Shown here: positions 1-8,388 of the stretch, piece after piece
Layout: every line of letters starts with the position of its first letter
Numbering within the stretch: the stretch's first letter is position 1
From: Acinetobacter sp. SAAs474
GTDB taxonomy: Bacteria > Pseudomonadota > Gammaproteobacteria > Pseudomonadales > Moraxellaceae
Direction: 5' to 3'
NCBI RefSeq assembly: GCF_032823475.1
Contig: NZ_CP127915.1
Span: forward strand, 2,356,001 to 2,420,000
DNA length: 64,000 nucleotides
The notes under the pieces: generated by a model
What the model was told of the DNA's origin: nothing
Databases searched by the model: none
The model's input: the letters and a program-made list of their open reading frames with translations, nothing else
Translations under genes and position numbers: made by a program

Positions 1-1
1 G

Positions 2-754
2 CAAACTATCATATTAGAAGCTGGATATCAAAGCTTTTATGACATTGTATTTAAAGGAAGTGTTTTTCAATTTCGCCGTGGTCGAGATAATCCGACTGAT
101 AAATTCTTGTGCATTATTGCTCAGTCTGGCGAAGCAGCAAAATATGCTATAACTAATGCGTCTGTAATTGCCGGCATTAATGCAATGGAAGAACGCAATA
201 TTATTTTAAAAGACTTACAGGAAAAAGGTGTTGATCCACGCTATTTAAACGATATAGATAGCAAAGCCTATGTGCGTGGGCGTGTGTTGTTTGGCCAAAG
301 TACAGAACTTCTAAATAAACTTGCTGCAAATACAGGGTCAGTTTGTCGAATTGAAGATGATCAAATTACCATGATCGAGGAAAATGGTAAGACAAATGAG
401 CAAGCAATTGTTCTAACTCCTTCAACTGGATTAGTTGGAATGCCGCAGCTCACACTTGATGGACTACGATTTACAGCATTACTCAACCCAAGTATTAAAT
501 TTGGCTCCCAAATTCAGATTGATATGTCTCTCGTCCAGACTCAGAACTTCGACATAGGTTATGGCCAACAAGGTTTAGATCAACCAGGTAAAAGTATTCA
601 AAGTGCTGCAGGGAAAAATGGTCATTATAATGTTGTGTCTGCCGAATACTACGGTGATACACGTGGTGATGATTGGTATGTTGATGGTGTTGCTGTTGGG
701 GTTAATGCAACTCCTCCAATATCTGGTGTAAGTATCGTGGGGGTAGCTGGCTAA
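2..754 (+). CDS. Prophage baseplate hub-like protein, 5' end outside window
   Basis: The frame is open from base 2 with no start in the window, so this is the C-terminal about 250 residues of a longer protein. An internal TTG at 107 is not a convincing start because the coding sense continues upstream. The C-terminal segment with the motif SAEYYGDTRGDDWYVDG resembles hub or tail proteins placed just before the spike gene in myoviruses with DUF2612 and baseplate-J genes. It would form the ring that carries the central spike. The stop overlaps the start of the next gene (TAATG), which implies translational coupling in a morphogenesis operon. The hub assignment rests on gene order and recalled similarity, so it is moderately sure. 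Confidence 0.6.
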   Translation, partial: QTIILEAGYQSFYDIVFKGSVFQFRRGRDNPTDKFLCIIAQSGEAAKYAITNASVIAGINAMEERNIILKDLQEKGVDPRYLNDIDSKAYVRGRVLFGQSTELLNKLAANTGSVCRIEDDQITMIEENGKTNEQAIVLTPSTGLVGMPQLTLDGLRFTALLNPSIKFGSQIQIDMSLVQTQNFDIGYGQQGLDQPGKSIQSAAGKNGHYNVVSAEYYGDTRGDDWYVDGVAVGVNATPPISGVSIVGVAG

Positions 755-1428
755 TGGCAACATATCAAACAGAGCATAAGCCTGATCATCTAAGTGTTGC
801 AAATGATGCAATAAAGGCTGCGATCGCTAATTTATGGACATGCTTGCCTTGCGCCGTGGAAAACTATAATCCTGATGCTGTTACTGTAGATGTTCAGCCA
901 TTGATTCAGATCCCAATTCTTACAGAAGATGGAGGATTAGATCTGATTTCCCTGCCGGTTATTCCTGATGTTCCCGTGGTTTTTCAAAGAGCAGGTGGCT
1001 TTGCTATTACATTTCCAATCAAAAAAGGTGATGAATGCTTAGTAAAATTTTCAGATCGAAATATTGATCTTTGGTGGAAAAATGGAGGTATTCAGCCTCC
1101 ATTCGATAACCGGAAGCACGATCTGTCAGATGGTTTTGCGTACTTTGGACCACAATCACAAGTTAAAAAGATTCCTGATATTTCTACAGAAGATTTAGAA
1201 ATTCGTAATGATGCTGGTACTTGTAAGATTCAAGTCACACCAGACGGGGTGATTAACTTTATTGGCACTAAATCAGTGTTTCATCATCCTGTTGAGATGA
1301 AGAGTACACTTGATGTGGATGATGTAATTAAGTCACTCGTTGATGTTTTAGCTGCATCAATTAGCTTGAAAGACCATCCACACGGTGGTGTTCAACCTGG
1401 TAATGGTAATACAGGGAAACCAAAGTAA
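754..1428 (+). CDS. Gp138-family membrane-puncturing spike protein
   Basis: A 224-residue protein whose N-terminal region (about residues 10-130, containing LWTCLPCAVENYNPD, VDVQPLIQI and PIKKGDECLVKFSDR) matches the Gp138 N-terminal OB-fold of contractile-tail central spikes. The C-terminus ends in a His/Gly-rich tip segment (LKDHPHGGVQPGNGNTG), typical of metal-binding spike apices. It would sit at the tip of the tail and pierce the outer membrane. It overlaps the upstream gene by one base and is followed by a terminator-like hairpin. Length and neighbours fit the family well. Confidence 0.8.
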   Translation: MATYQTEHKPDHLSVANDAIKAAIANLWTCLPCAVENYNPDAVTVDVQPLIQIPILTEDGGLDLISLPVIPDVPVVFQRAGGFAITFPIKKGDECLVKFSDRNIDLWWKNGGIQPPFDNRKHDLSDGFAYFGPQSQVKKIPDISTEDLEIRNDAGTCKIQVTPDGVINFIGTKSVFHHPVEMKSTLDVDDVIKSLVDVLAASISLKDHPHGGVQPGNGNTGKPK

Positions 1429-1446
1429 TTTAAATTGAATTGAGGG

Positions 1447-1467
1447 CCGTCGGAAGACGGTTTTTTT
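1447..1467 (+). terminator. Hairpin plus T7 tract directly abutting the next start codon
   Basis: CCGTC-GGAA-GACGG forms a 5-bp stem with a tetraloop, followed by seven T residues. The next gene's ATG begins on the very next base (1468). It has the form of an intrinsic terminator but lies inside the baseplate operon, so it is probably a partial terminator or is bypassed by antitermination. Confidence 0.65.
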
Positions 1468-1821
1468 ATGCGCTATAGAAAATTAGATGACGATGGTGAT
1501 TATCGGTTTGGCCATAATCAAAATGACTTTCATGTGAATTCTGCTGAAGGCGTAGCTCAGGCTGTAATGACAAGGCTAAAGCTGTGGACTGGTGAGTGGT
1601 TTGCTGATACTTCAGATGGCACAGGATGGGGCACAGATGTACTTGGAAAATACACAAATGAAATGTATGAAATGCTTTTACGTCAACGAATATTAGAAAC
1701 CTCTGGTGTTGAAAGAATTGATTCATTTGAAAGTTCATTTAATGGAAGCACAAGAAAACTCTCAATTGAAGCAACAATTACAACGGTTTACGGCACATCA
1801 AATTTAAGTGGTGAAGTTTAA
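1468..1821 (+). CDS. gp25-like baseplate wedge protein
   Basis: A 117-residue protein with the compact form of the T4 gp25/GpW-like baseplate wedge family. It has an N-terminal strand region, then AEGVAQAVMTRLKLWTGEWF, a Gly/Thr turn, and a helical segment (NEMYEMLLRQRILETSGV) followed by strands. This protein would nucleate sheath assembly on the baseplate. It lies between the spike and the baseplate-J gene, the usual order. No clear Shine-Dalgarno is visible because the terminator hairpin occupies the upstream 20 bases, so the start is less certain than the gene. Its stop overlaps the next ATG by one base. Confidence 0.7.
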   Translation: MRYRKLDDDGDYRFGHNQNDFHVNSAEGVAQAVMTRLKLWTGEWFADTSDGTGWGTDVLGKYTNEMYEMLLRQRILETSGVERIDSFESSFNGSTRKLSIEATITTVYGTSNLSGEV

Positions 1822-3008
1822 TGGAAATTACAAGTGTAGCTGTAACGATTGATGAAAATGGCATTAGTGCACCGACTTATAACGAGATTGTTGAATACCT
1901 AAAGGATGAATATAGAACCATTTATGGCGAAGATGCTTATCTAGAAAATGATTCACAAGATGGGCAATGGATCGGCGTGCAAGCAAGAGCAATTCATGAT
2001 TGTAATACCGCAGTAGTTGATGTGTATTCAACCTTTTCACCCAAAACAGCCATTGGTGATGCACTATCAAGAAATGTGGCCATTAATGGAATTACTCGAA
2101 GTGAACATACCTACTCTTATGTTGATTTAGACATAACCGGGGTATCTGGTACTGAAATCACAAATGGTTATGTATTCGATACCAATAACAATAAGTGGAT
2201 ATTGCCAGTAAAAGTGAAGATCCCAAGCAATGGATTAGTTATTGTTTCTGCTCGTTCTGAGAAAGTCGGATCAGTTTTAGCTCAAATCGGTACCGTGACT
2301 AAAATCGGAAAGCTTACTCGAGGCTGGACTGGTGTAAACAATAGATCAACATCGCAACTTGGTATGCCAGTTGAAAGTGATTTGAAATTACGTCAACGAC
2401 AAGCTTTGTCTGTTGCTATCCCATCTCAATCCAAGCTCGATGGTATCAAAGGCGCCGTGCTCTGTTTACCTGGTGTATCTCGTTGCAAAACTTATGAGAA
2501 TGAAACAGACAAGATCGATCAAATAGGCTTGCCACCTCATAGTGTTTGTGTTGTTGTTGCTGGCGGTGATGCTAAAGATATTGCGCAAACCATGCGTGCT
2601 AAAAAAAGTATGGGGTGTTTGTACTATGGTAATACCAATGTTGTTGTTACTGATAATTTTGGTGATCCAGTCACGATCTCTATTTATCGACCAGATGTTG
2701 TCAATATTGGTTTTTATATCAGCATGCTTGCATCTACGGAATATACAACAGAGATTGGTGAAAAAATTAAGCAAGCAATTGCTGATCATGTAAATCAGCT
2801 CAACATTGGTGACAAGATTCTATTAAATAAAGTGTTGGTGCCTGCCGGTCTTTTTGGTGATCTGGACTCAATGACTTATGAAATTATTTCTATTTCAATT
2901 ATTGTAAATGGCTTAGAAATTAATGATGACCATCGTCTTAGATTTAATGAAGTTGCTTATTGTGATACTGACAATATTGAGATCAATATCTCGGGCGGTA
3001 ATCTATGA
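1821..3008 (+). CDS. Baseplate J-like protein
   Basis: A 395-residue baseplate J/gp47-type wedge protein. The N-terminus (GISAPTYNEIVEYLKDEYRTIYG) and the following motif SQDGQWIGVQARAIHDCNTA are characteristic of this family. The middle (about residues 165-200) has the usual GWTGVNNRSTSQLGMPVESD, with R and Q conserved in LRQRQALSV. It would form part of the baseplate ring that triggers sheath contraction. It starts on the last base of the preceding stop, and its own stop overlaps the next ATG (ATGA at 3005). It is full length and intact. Confidence 0.88.
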   Translation: MEITSVAVTIDENGISAPTYNEIVEYLKDEYRTIYGEDAYLENDSQDGQWIGVQARAIHDCNTAVVDVYSTFSPKTAIGDALSRNVAINGITRSEHTYSYVDLDITGVSGTEITNGYVFDTNNNKWILPVKVKIPSNGLVIVSARSEKVGSVLAQIGTVTKIGKLTRGWTGVNNRSTSQLGMPVESDLKLRQRQALSVAIPSQSKLDGIKGAVLCLPGVSRCKTYENETDKIDQIGLPPHSVCVVVAGGDAKDIAQTMRAKKSMGCLYYGNTNVVVTDNFGDPVTISIYRPDVVNIGFYISMLASTEYTTEIGEKIKQAIADHVNQLNIGDKILLNKVLVPAGLFGDLDSMTYEIISISIIVNGLEINDDHRLRFNEVAYCDTDNIEINISGGNL

Positions 3009-3592
3009 ATGAAAATAAATACTTGGACTTAATTACAAGTCAGCATAGACAGCCAAAATTTCAAAGTGTTGTATCAGCTACGACTAATCCTGTTATTGAC
3101 TGCATTAATTTATTGCAAAGCATCAATGAAAAATTTGATATTGATAGTGCTGTAGGTTCACAGCTTCAAATTATTGCCGAGTGGATCGGTGCACCAAACT
3201 CTATTGCCAATTCTGTACCAGTACCATTTTTTGGATTTAAAGACCAGTTAGATTCTTTGCCGTTTGGCGAGCAAGATGGCACGTCATGGGGTGGCTATTG
3301 GCGTGAATCTGGGATGAATAGTTATAAAGCACTCACAATGTCGAGCACTTTATTTAAAAGGGCGATTAAAGCTCAAATCAAATTAAATCAAAGTGACTGC
3401 TCTATTGAATCTGTGAAAGAAGTTATTGAACTAATTACAGATAAGGCTTTCAAGATTAAAGATAACAATGACATGAGTGTCACGTTTAGCTTTTTAGAAA
3501 ACTATGAAGATTGGGAACGTGAATTTGTGCGAATCATGTTTCCCTTGCCTGCAGGTGTACGCCTAATTTTTGGTGGTGAAGATGAATATTGA
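3005..3592 (+). CDS. DUF2612 phage baseplate/tail protein
   Basis: A 195-residue DUF2612-type protein, which occupies the position of tail protein gpI in other myoviruses. It has an N-terminal segment with YLDLITSQHRQPKF, a central GSQLQIIAEWIGAPN, and FGFKDQLDSLPFGEQDGT-SWGGYW with the aromatic/Gly-rich core seen in the family. It is thought to link baseplate to tail fibre. It overlaps baseplate J by four bases and the tail-fibre gene by eleven, so these genes are tightly coupled. Confidence 0.8.
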   Translation: MNENKYLDLITSQHRQPKFQSVVSATTNPVIDCINLLQSINEKFDIDSAVGSQLQIIAEWIGAPNSIANSVPVPFFGFKDQLDSLPFGEQDGTSWGGYWRESGMNSYKALTMSSTLFKRAIKAQIKLNQSDCSIESVKEVIELITDKAFKIKDNNDMSVTFSFLENYEDWEREFVRIMFPLPAGVRLIFGGEDEY

Positions 3593-4283
3593 AAAATTAA
3601 CAGAATTTGCCAAAACAGGCGATAAAAATACGGATGAGTTGGATTTAGAACGTGGCTTTCCAAGTCGAATTTATCCTGCTCGTCAGTGGTTCAACTGGTT
3701 ATTCAATGAGTTAACTAAAAAGATTAATGAACTTATTGATAATAAAGTGGATAAATCAGCCATTTCAGAGTTATCTGAAATCGAAGCAGGGGAAGGTATA
3801 AAAACGGATAGTAAATTAATATCTGCAAGTGTTCTCAAAGATGCAATTACTACTCATGCGCCAAAGCCAGCCAACGCATCAACAGAGATTAAAGGCATAG
3901 TTCAGCTTAATAACACACTGACTAGTAATGCCACTGATCAAGCATTAACTGCTGCACAGGGTAAGTTTATCTATGATCGTATGTTTGGGGTTGGTCAGGA
4001 TTATCAGGACGTAAAACTATCTAGAATTTTGGGTACAACCTATACAAATCCTACATTAAAACCAAGAATGATCAACGTATCAATTCGCAATACAACTACT
4101 GGAATCAGTGCTGAAACTATAAAAGTAACACTTAATGAAAAGCCTCATCTTTTTAGTAGCGGTGGTCTTGATAATGGCGGTGCTTATAAAGAAGTAAATT
4201 TATCTTTACTGATCCCACCCATGGGAACTTATAAAATAGAAAGTACTAGCGGTGGAATTATAGTAAATTGGCTGGAGTTTTAA
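3582..4283 (+). CDS. Phage tail fibre protein
   Basis: A 233-residue short tail-fibre-like protein. The ATG at 3582 is chosen because GGTGGTGAAG lies just upstream. Residues 1-60 hold a conserved fibre N-terminus (FPSRIYPARQWFNWLFNELTKKINELID), which probably attaches to the baseplate. It is followed by a short coiled segment and the tail-fibre repeat IKGIVQLNNTLTSNATDQAL-TAAQGK. The C-terminal 80 residues are beta-rich, without a recognised receptor domain. It overlaps the DUF2612 gene and sits just before a small conserved phage gene. Confidence 0.75.
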   Translation: MNIEKLTEFAKTGDKNTDELDLERGFPSRIYPARQWFNWLFNELTKKINELIDNKVDKSAISELSEIEAGEGIKTDSKLISASVLKDAITTHAPKPANASTEIKGIVQLNNTLTSNATDQALTAAQGKFIYDRMFGVGQDYQDVKLSRILGTTYTNPTLKPRMINVSIRNTTTGISAETIKVTLNEKPHLFSSGGLDNGGAYKEVNLSLLIPPMGTYKIESTSGGIIVNWLEF

Positions 4284-4285
4284 AA

Positions 4286-4690
4286 ATGCAAAAATACATC
4301 TCAAAAACAGATAAAACCGATATTCGCTATTTTGAACTTGATGTAAATGTTTCTGATTGGATTGATTTGGATAAATATCAATTGATGACAGAAGATGAGA
4401 TTGATCGTCACGAAAATCCTGAAAAGTATTTAACTGAGGAAGAGAGAATACAGTTGCAGCGTGAGCGTATGCCAATACTCAAGCCGATGGATTTTGATTT
4501 AAAACTCAATAAGTTCGGTTTGTATCAACAAGTTCAAGATTTCATTAAAACTGACATTGAATTAAGCATTGCATATAACCGCGCTTTATATTTCAGTCGT
4601 ACAGATCTATTTATTGAAAAAGCTCGGATTGCTTTGAATTTGACTAATGAAGAAGTTGATCAAATGTGGCAAGAACCGCTGAAATTTTAG
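4286..4690 (+). CDS. Hypothetical phage protein next to tail fibre
   Basis: A 134-residue soluble, charged protein that I do not recognise. The ATG at 4286 is preceded by GGAG at 4274, inside the end of the fibre gene. It starts MQKYISKTDKTDIRYFELD, contains a Glu/Arg-rich helix (EEERIQLQRERM), and ends with a helical segment (LNLTNEEVDQMWQEPLKF). Its place between fibre and tailspike suggests a fibre-associated or assembly role. That is inferred from position only. Confidence 0.55.
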   Translation: MQKYISKTDKTDIRYFELDVNVSDWIDLDKYQLMTEDEIDRHENPEKYLTEEERIQLQRERMPILKPMDFDLKLNKFGLYQQVQDFIKTDIELSIAYNRALYFSRTDLFIEKARIALNLTNEEVDQMWQEPLKF

Positions 4691-4711
4691 TAGTTCAATA
4701 CATCTAAATTT

Positions 4712-4734
4712 ACCGCCGTGCTGGCGGTTTTTTA
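4712..4734 (+). terminator. Intrinsic terminator before tailspike gene
   Basis: ACCGCC-GTGCT-GGCGGT forms a 6-bp GC-rich stem with a 5-base loop, followed by a run of T. It ends 20 bases before the tailspike ATG, so either the tailspike has its own promoter or transcription reads through. Confidence 0.75.
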
Positions 4735-4753
4735 TTGCCTACAGGAAAATAAA

Positions 4754-7585
4754 ATGGCGAACAATTGGAATTCGATTTTAAGCAATACAAATAACTTAAG
4801 AGATGTGCTTGTTGTCTTACAGAAAGTGCTTGCACTATTAGATAACAAGGTTGATTCAACAACTATCAATGATGCGCTAGATAATATTGATAGAATGAGT
4901 GCTGATCTTGAGCATGCTATTACTGAAAGCACAGAAGTTGTTGAGGGGTATAAGGATGCGTTAACAAGTAAAGCAGATCAAACTTACGTTGATGATGCTT
5001 TAACCAATTTTACAAACGGTGCATCCAAGTTTTATGCAACTTTAGCTCTTGCGAACGCAGATATTGCAAATATTACAATGAAGGACAAAGTTGATGTTGG
5101 TGAAGCTGAAATTGGTGGCACGTATTACAAGGCAACTGCAAATGCGACAAGTTTAACTAAGAGCGCTTATGATCCGTTGACGCAAGCGAAAGCAGACGCA
5201 ACCACCAAAGCCAATGCTGCGGAAGCGAATGCTAAAACCCTTATTAACTCGCTTGTGAATATATCCCAAGACCTTCCATATAATTTAATTGATGCCAACA
5301 TTTCAGCACCAACAAGCGGTGCAACAAACAGAATCTTTGCTTCTGAAACATCAAAAACAGCGATTATTAAAGTCAATCCAAGTACTAAGTACACGATTGA
5401 AAAAACGGAATCATCACGCTTTCGCTTCATTGAATTTACTGTCAACCCAGTTGTCGGAACAACCTTTGGCTTTGTAACGAAGTCCGATGATGTTTCTCAT
5501 GTTTTGCATGTTGATAGTCTTGATAATGTAGTTGAAGCATTCACTTTCACAACACGAGCAGATACGCAATACTTAGCGGTAAATATCAGTGCGAGTAGTG
5601 AAAATATACCTGCTTTGCAAGTAAAAGTGGGTAGTGTTTTTGATTTTACAGCGAATAACTTGTTGTTTAGTAAAGACGCTGTTTTTGGTGGTGCAAAGTT
5701 GAGTAATGCAGCGCAAATCAAAATCGGTAAAAACAAGTTCGATGGTTCGTATTTGCAAGATGTTGCACTTACAGGCGATGCAGATGCTGCGAACTATAAT
5801 AGACCTCTTTCGACAACAGTTAGCGCTCTAACTTCTGTCATTAAAATTAAGCCGAATACGACATACACGGTTAGCAAAACTGCATCTACACGGTTCAGAA
5901 TTGGTTTAGCTAACTTTGCGCCTACCGTTGGGAAATCAAATATTAAAATGATTGCTGGAGAAACAAACGACGCAGCATTAAACTACACATTTACAAGCGG
6001 ATCACTTGACCGTTATCTTGTTCTGTATCTTTCAAACACAAATACCATGCCTGACTTTTTGCAACTTGAAGAAGGCACAGTGCAGACAGAATGGGAAACA
6101 CACGGATATGATTTTAAAGATAAAGCAAAATTTTTAAATGGTGGAGGTGGCGGTGGTGAAATCAACCCCGATGGGTATCTGCTTTATAAAGATATGGGCG
6201 TAGGTAATGCCTATTATGCTGAAAAAGGAGGTGCCGATGTTTGGACTAACTCATCAAAAACTGTTGTAGCAACTGACGATACCGCAGCACTTCAAGCGGA
6301 AATAAATAAAGGTGGAGTGATTAGTCTAAATGGCTCTAAATCTTATAAAGTATCCGCATCTCTTCTGATTGACCTGACCAAAGTTAAGAAAATTAAAGGC
6401 AATGGTGCGACTATTGTAGTCACTGCCGATGTTCCGATTTTAGATATTTTTGGCTCAATGACTACAAATGCTAATCCGAATAATCAAGAATCACACTTAA
6501 TGATTGACGCTTGCCGAAAAATCCGCGGTATTAAACTAACATCGTCCAGTGGGTTGATCGGATCTGCTGCACGTGTTCGTAACACGTTCAAATTAGAACT
6601 TGCGGTCGATGCACATTTTCTAAAAGACGGTTATGTTTTTGAAGATGTGAATCGCAACCCTAATTTTAAGTCAACAGCTTACGCAATGCTTCAAGATTGT
6701 TTGCGATTTGCTGAAGGTTCTAATCTACATCAAGGGTCTTTCGATGTGCATGGTTTGTCGTATGCAAATAAGTGCATTCATTTTGATAATCCGTCAGAGA
6801 TTTACAATTTGCAATTTAATGCGATTGATGCGGAGCTTGGGAATTTTCAAGGTGCAACGACAGCGCTTGTCGAACAACATAGCATTGTGCACATGAGATC
6901 AGCGGCAGGGAGTGTAATTGATGATGTAACGTTCACAGGCGGTACATTTGAAGCACACTATCAACCACAGCGATTGATAAAACTTGAGGGCGCGGGATTA
7001 GATAGCATCAAAAATATTCAATTCAACTGCCATTTTGGAAATGCGGATAAAAATATTTTTGAGATTCAGGGTGTTAATGGCTTATTAATTAACGGTATTT
7101 TGCGCGACTTTAAAGAGTATGCGATTGATGTGTTAGGTGCGTGTTCTCAAGTAACGTTGCACGGGCATATCAACTCATCTGCATCCGCTACGTACGGGGG
7201 TGGGATTATTCGCGCAATCGGAGCGTTTAATCTCACTGACGTTGTAATTGATGTGAGCGCTCGTGGAGCGAATCGAAACCCGATTTTGCTTGACTGCAAC
7301 TTAGATGGATTCCACTGCAACAACAATATTATTGGATTGACTAATCTAACCAATTATGACGATACACTTGGTTTAATTCACATAAATGCTACTGGGCGAG
7401 CTGTACGCAATACACACATAAAAGGAAATATTATTAAGAACTCCGTTGCTGTTACTAACATCGTGAAAGTTGTCGGTAGCCCGAGTCGAATCCGCATCAC
7501 AGGAAACGATGCGTTTAGAGCGGGGGCTTACCCGGCTGCAACGAGTGCAATTATTTCTAATGATAACTATGCGCCAGTTGCTTAA
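4754..7585 (+). CDS. Tailspike with pectate-lyase-like beta-helix (candidate capsule depolymerase)
   Basis: A 943-residue receptor-binding protein. The ATG at 4754 has AGGAAA upstream; an in-frame GTG at 4718 lies inside the terminator stem and is rejected. Residues 1-170 look like a baseplate-binding and coiled N-terminus. Residues about 178-300 and 328-460 are two tandem copies of a similar beta-rich module (both with NPSTKYTI/KPNTTYTV and SSRFRF/STRFRI). A six-glycine linker lies near 462. From about 490 a pectate-lyase superfamily beta-helix begins (DDTAALQAEINKGGVISL) and runs to the C-terminus. In Acinetobacter phages such proteins cut capsule polysaccharide. The substrate cannot be read from the sequence. 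Confidence 0.82.
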   Translation: MANNWNSILSNTNNLRDVLVVLQKVLALLDNKVDSTTINDALDNIDRMSADLEHAITESTEVVEGYKDALTSKADQTYVDDALTNFTNGASKFYATLALANADIANITMKDKVDVGEAEIGGTYYKATANATSLTKSAYDPLTQAKADATTKANAAEANAKTLINSLVNISQDLPYNLIDANISAPTSGATNRIFASETSKTAIIKVNPSTKYTIEKTESSRFRFIEFTVNPVVGTTFGFVTKSDDVSHVLHVDSLDNVVEAFTFTTRADTQYLAVNISASSENIPALQVKVGSVFDFTANNLLFSKDAVFGGAKLSNAAQIKIGKNKFDGSYLQDVALTGDADAANYNRPLSTTVSALTSVIKIKPNTTYTVSKTASTRFRIGLANFAPTVGKSNIKMIAGETNDAALNYTFTSGSLDRYLVLYLSNTNTMPDFLQLEEGTVQTEWETHGYDFKDKAKFLNGGGGGGEINPDGYLLYKDMGVGNAYYAEKGGADVWTNSSKTVVATDDTAALQAEINKGGVISLNGSKSYKVSASLLIDLTKVKKIKGNGATIVVTADVPILDIFGSMTTNANPNNQESHLMIDACRKIRGIKLTSSSGLIGSAARVRNTFKLELAVDAHFLKDGYVFEDVNRNPNFKSTAYAMLQDCLRFAEGSNLHQGSFDVHGLSYANKCIHFDNPSEIYNLQFNAIDAELGNFQGATTALVEQHSIVHMRSAAGSVIDDVTFTGGTFEAHYQPQRLIKLEGAGLDSIKNIQFNCHFGNADKNIFEIQGVNGLLINGILRDFKEYAIDVLGACSQVTLHGHINSSASATYGGGIIRAIGAFNLTDVVIDVSARGANRNPILLDCNLDGFHCNNNIIGLTNLTNYDDTLGLIHINATGRAVRNTHIKGNIIKNSVAVTNIVKVVGSPSRIRITGNDAFRAGAYPAATSAIISNDNYAPVA

Positions 7586-7731
7586 TTAGCATGAATGAAA
7601 AAAAGGCTGTCGAATTTGACAGTGTTCAATATCGGCTATTCCACGTTGCGCCACATTTTAAGATGAGTGTTGCTAGTCTTGTGATTTAATCTTTTAAATT
7701 GAAGGTGTATTAACCCAACAAACCACCACCA
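7586..7731 (+). other. Intergenic segment with hairpin, possible tiny ORF
   Basis: A 5-bp hairpin (CTGTC-GAATTT-GACAG, 7607-7622) is preceded by a run of A. Read on the minus strand it would therefore be a hairpin followed by a T tract. A 32-codon ORF (7591-7689, starting MNEKKAVEFD) runs through it but has no ribosome binding site and no recognised similarity. Nothing else is seen. Confidence 0.3.
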
Positions 7732-7763
7732 ACCCCGGTCTTTAATGAGGTCGGGGTTTTTTA
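7732..7763 (+). terminator. Intrinsic terminator upstream of lysis genes
   Basis: ACCCCGGTCT-loop-AGGTCGGGGT forms a 10-bp stem with G-U pairs, followed by TTTTTTATT. It separates the tailspike from the lysis cassette. It is the third such hairpin placed shortly before a gene start in this prophage. Confidence 0.75.
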
Positions 7764-7785
7764 TTACCAAAATTTAGGAAAGCGT

Positions 7786-8166
7786 ATGACTCAAATACCC
7801 GATCAAACGTCTCGTGTTGAAAGAAAAATTGACTCGCTTCAACACGAAGTAAAAACACTAACTGAAATTGTCACACGCCTAACAGTAATTAACGAAGGTC
7901 ACAACAAAGCAAGTGAGCAAAACTCAAGAGATATTGATGTACTTGAAGATCAAGTATCTGATTTGAAAAACAAAGCATCCAAAGCTGAAGGTGGGGTGAG
8001 CACAATCAATAAAATACTCACATTTGCCATGGGCGGAATTTTGGCTCTATGTGGATGGGTAGGTTCATCAATTACTCGCTTATCAGAAGAAAATACGATT
8101 TTGAATGAGCGAGTTGCACAAGCTCAAGCCGATATTGAAATCATTGAACGAAAAATGGGGAAGTAG
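7786..8166 (+). CDS. Small coiled-coil protein with one membrane segment (lysis cassette)
   Basis: A 126-residue protein with heptad-like coiled coils at about residues 8-75 and 100-125. A single hydrophobic segment at about 76-98 (ILTFAMGGILALCGWVGSSI) lies between them. AGGAAAGCGT gives a good ribosome binding site before the ATG. This topology and its place just upstream of a holin-like protein and an endolysin resemble XhlA-type or other accessory lysis membrane proteins. I cannot assign it to a named family. It is followed directly (no gap) by the holin-like gene. Confidence 0.6.
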   Translation: MTQIPDQTSRVERKIDSLQHEVKTLTEIVTRLTVINEGHNKASEQNSRDIDVLEDQVSDLKNKASKAEGGVSTINKILTFAMGGILALCGWVGSSITRLSEENTILNERVAQAQADIEIIERKMGK

Positions 8167-8388
8167 ATGAAAGAAGATCCAGACATCAGCAAGACAAAGC
8201 CAATACTGGCATACAGTGCGTTAGGAGTAGGGGGATTATGTTTAATCCTCCTTTTTTTTGTGGATATTCCAAGCCAAAACAAAGACATGGTTAATTTTTT
8301 TCTTGGTGCAATTTGTGGAGTAATCACAACGGTTTTTGGTTTCTATTTTGGCGATTCTGAACAAAGGAAAAAGAAAGATGACTATTAA
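8167..8388 (+). CDS. Putative holin, two membrane segments
   Basis: A 73-residue protein with two hydrophobic segments, about residues 13-33 (ILAYSALGVGGLCLILLFFV) and 44-62 (FFLGAICGVITTVFGFYFG), and a basic C-terminus (EQRKKKDDY). Size, topology and overlap with the endolysin start at 8378 fit a class II-like holin that would open the inner membrane at lysis. The ATG directly follows the upstream stop. Confidence 0.65.
   Translation: MKEDPDISKTKPILAYSALGVGGLCLILLFFVDIPSQNKDMVNFFLGAICGVITTVFGFYFGDSEQRKKKDDY

Noticed and set aside
4718..4753. Upstream GTG start for the tailspike
   Set aside because: It lies inside the terminator hairpin and lacks a Shine-Dalgarno, whereas the ATG at 4754 has AGGAAA.
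7591..7689. 32-codon ORF between tailspike and lysis genes
   Set aside because: It has no ribosome binding site, no similarity and an internal hairpin. It is mentioned only in the intergenic entry.
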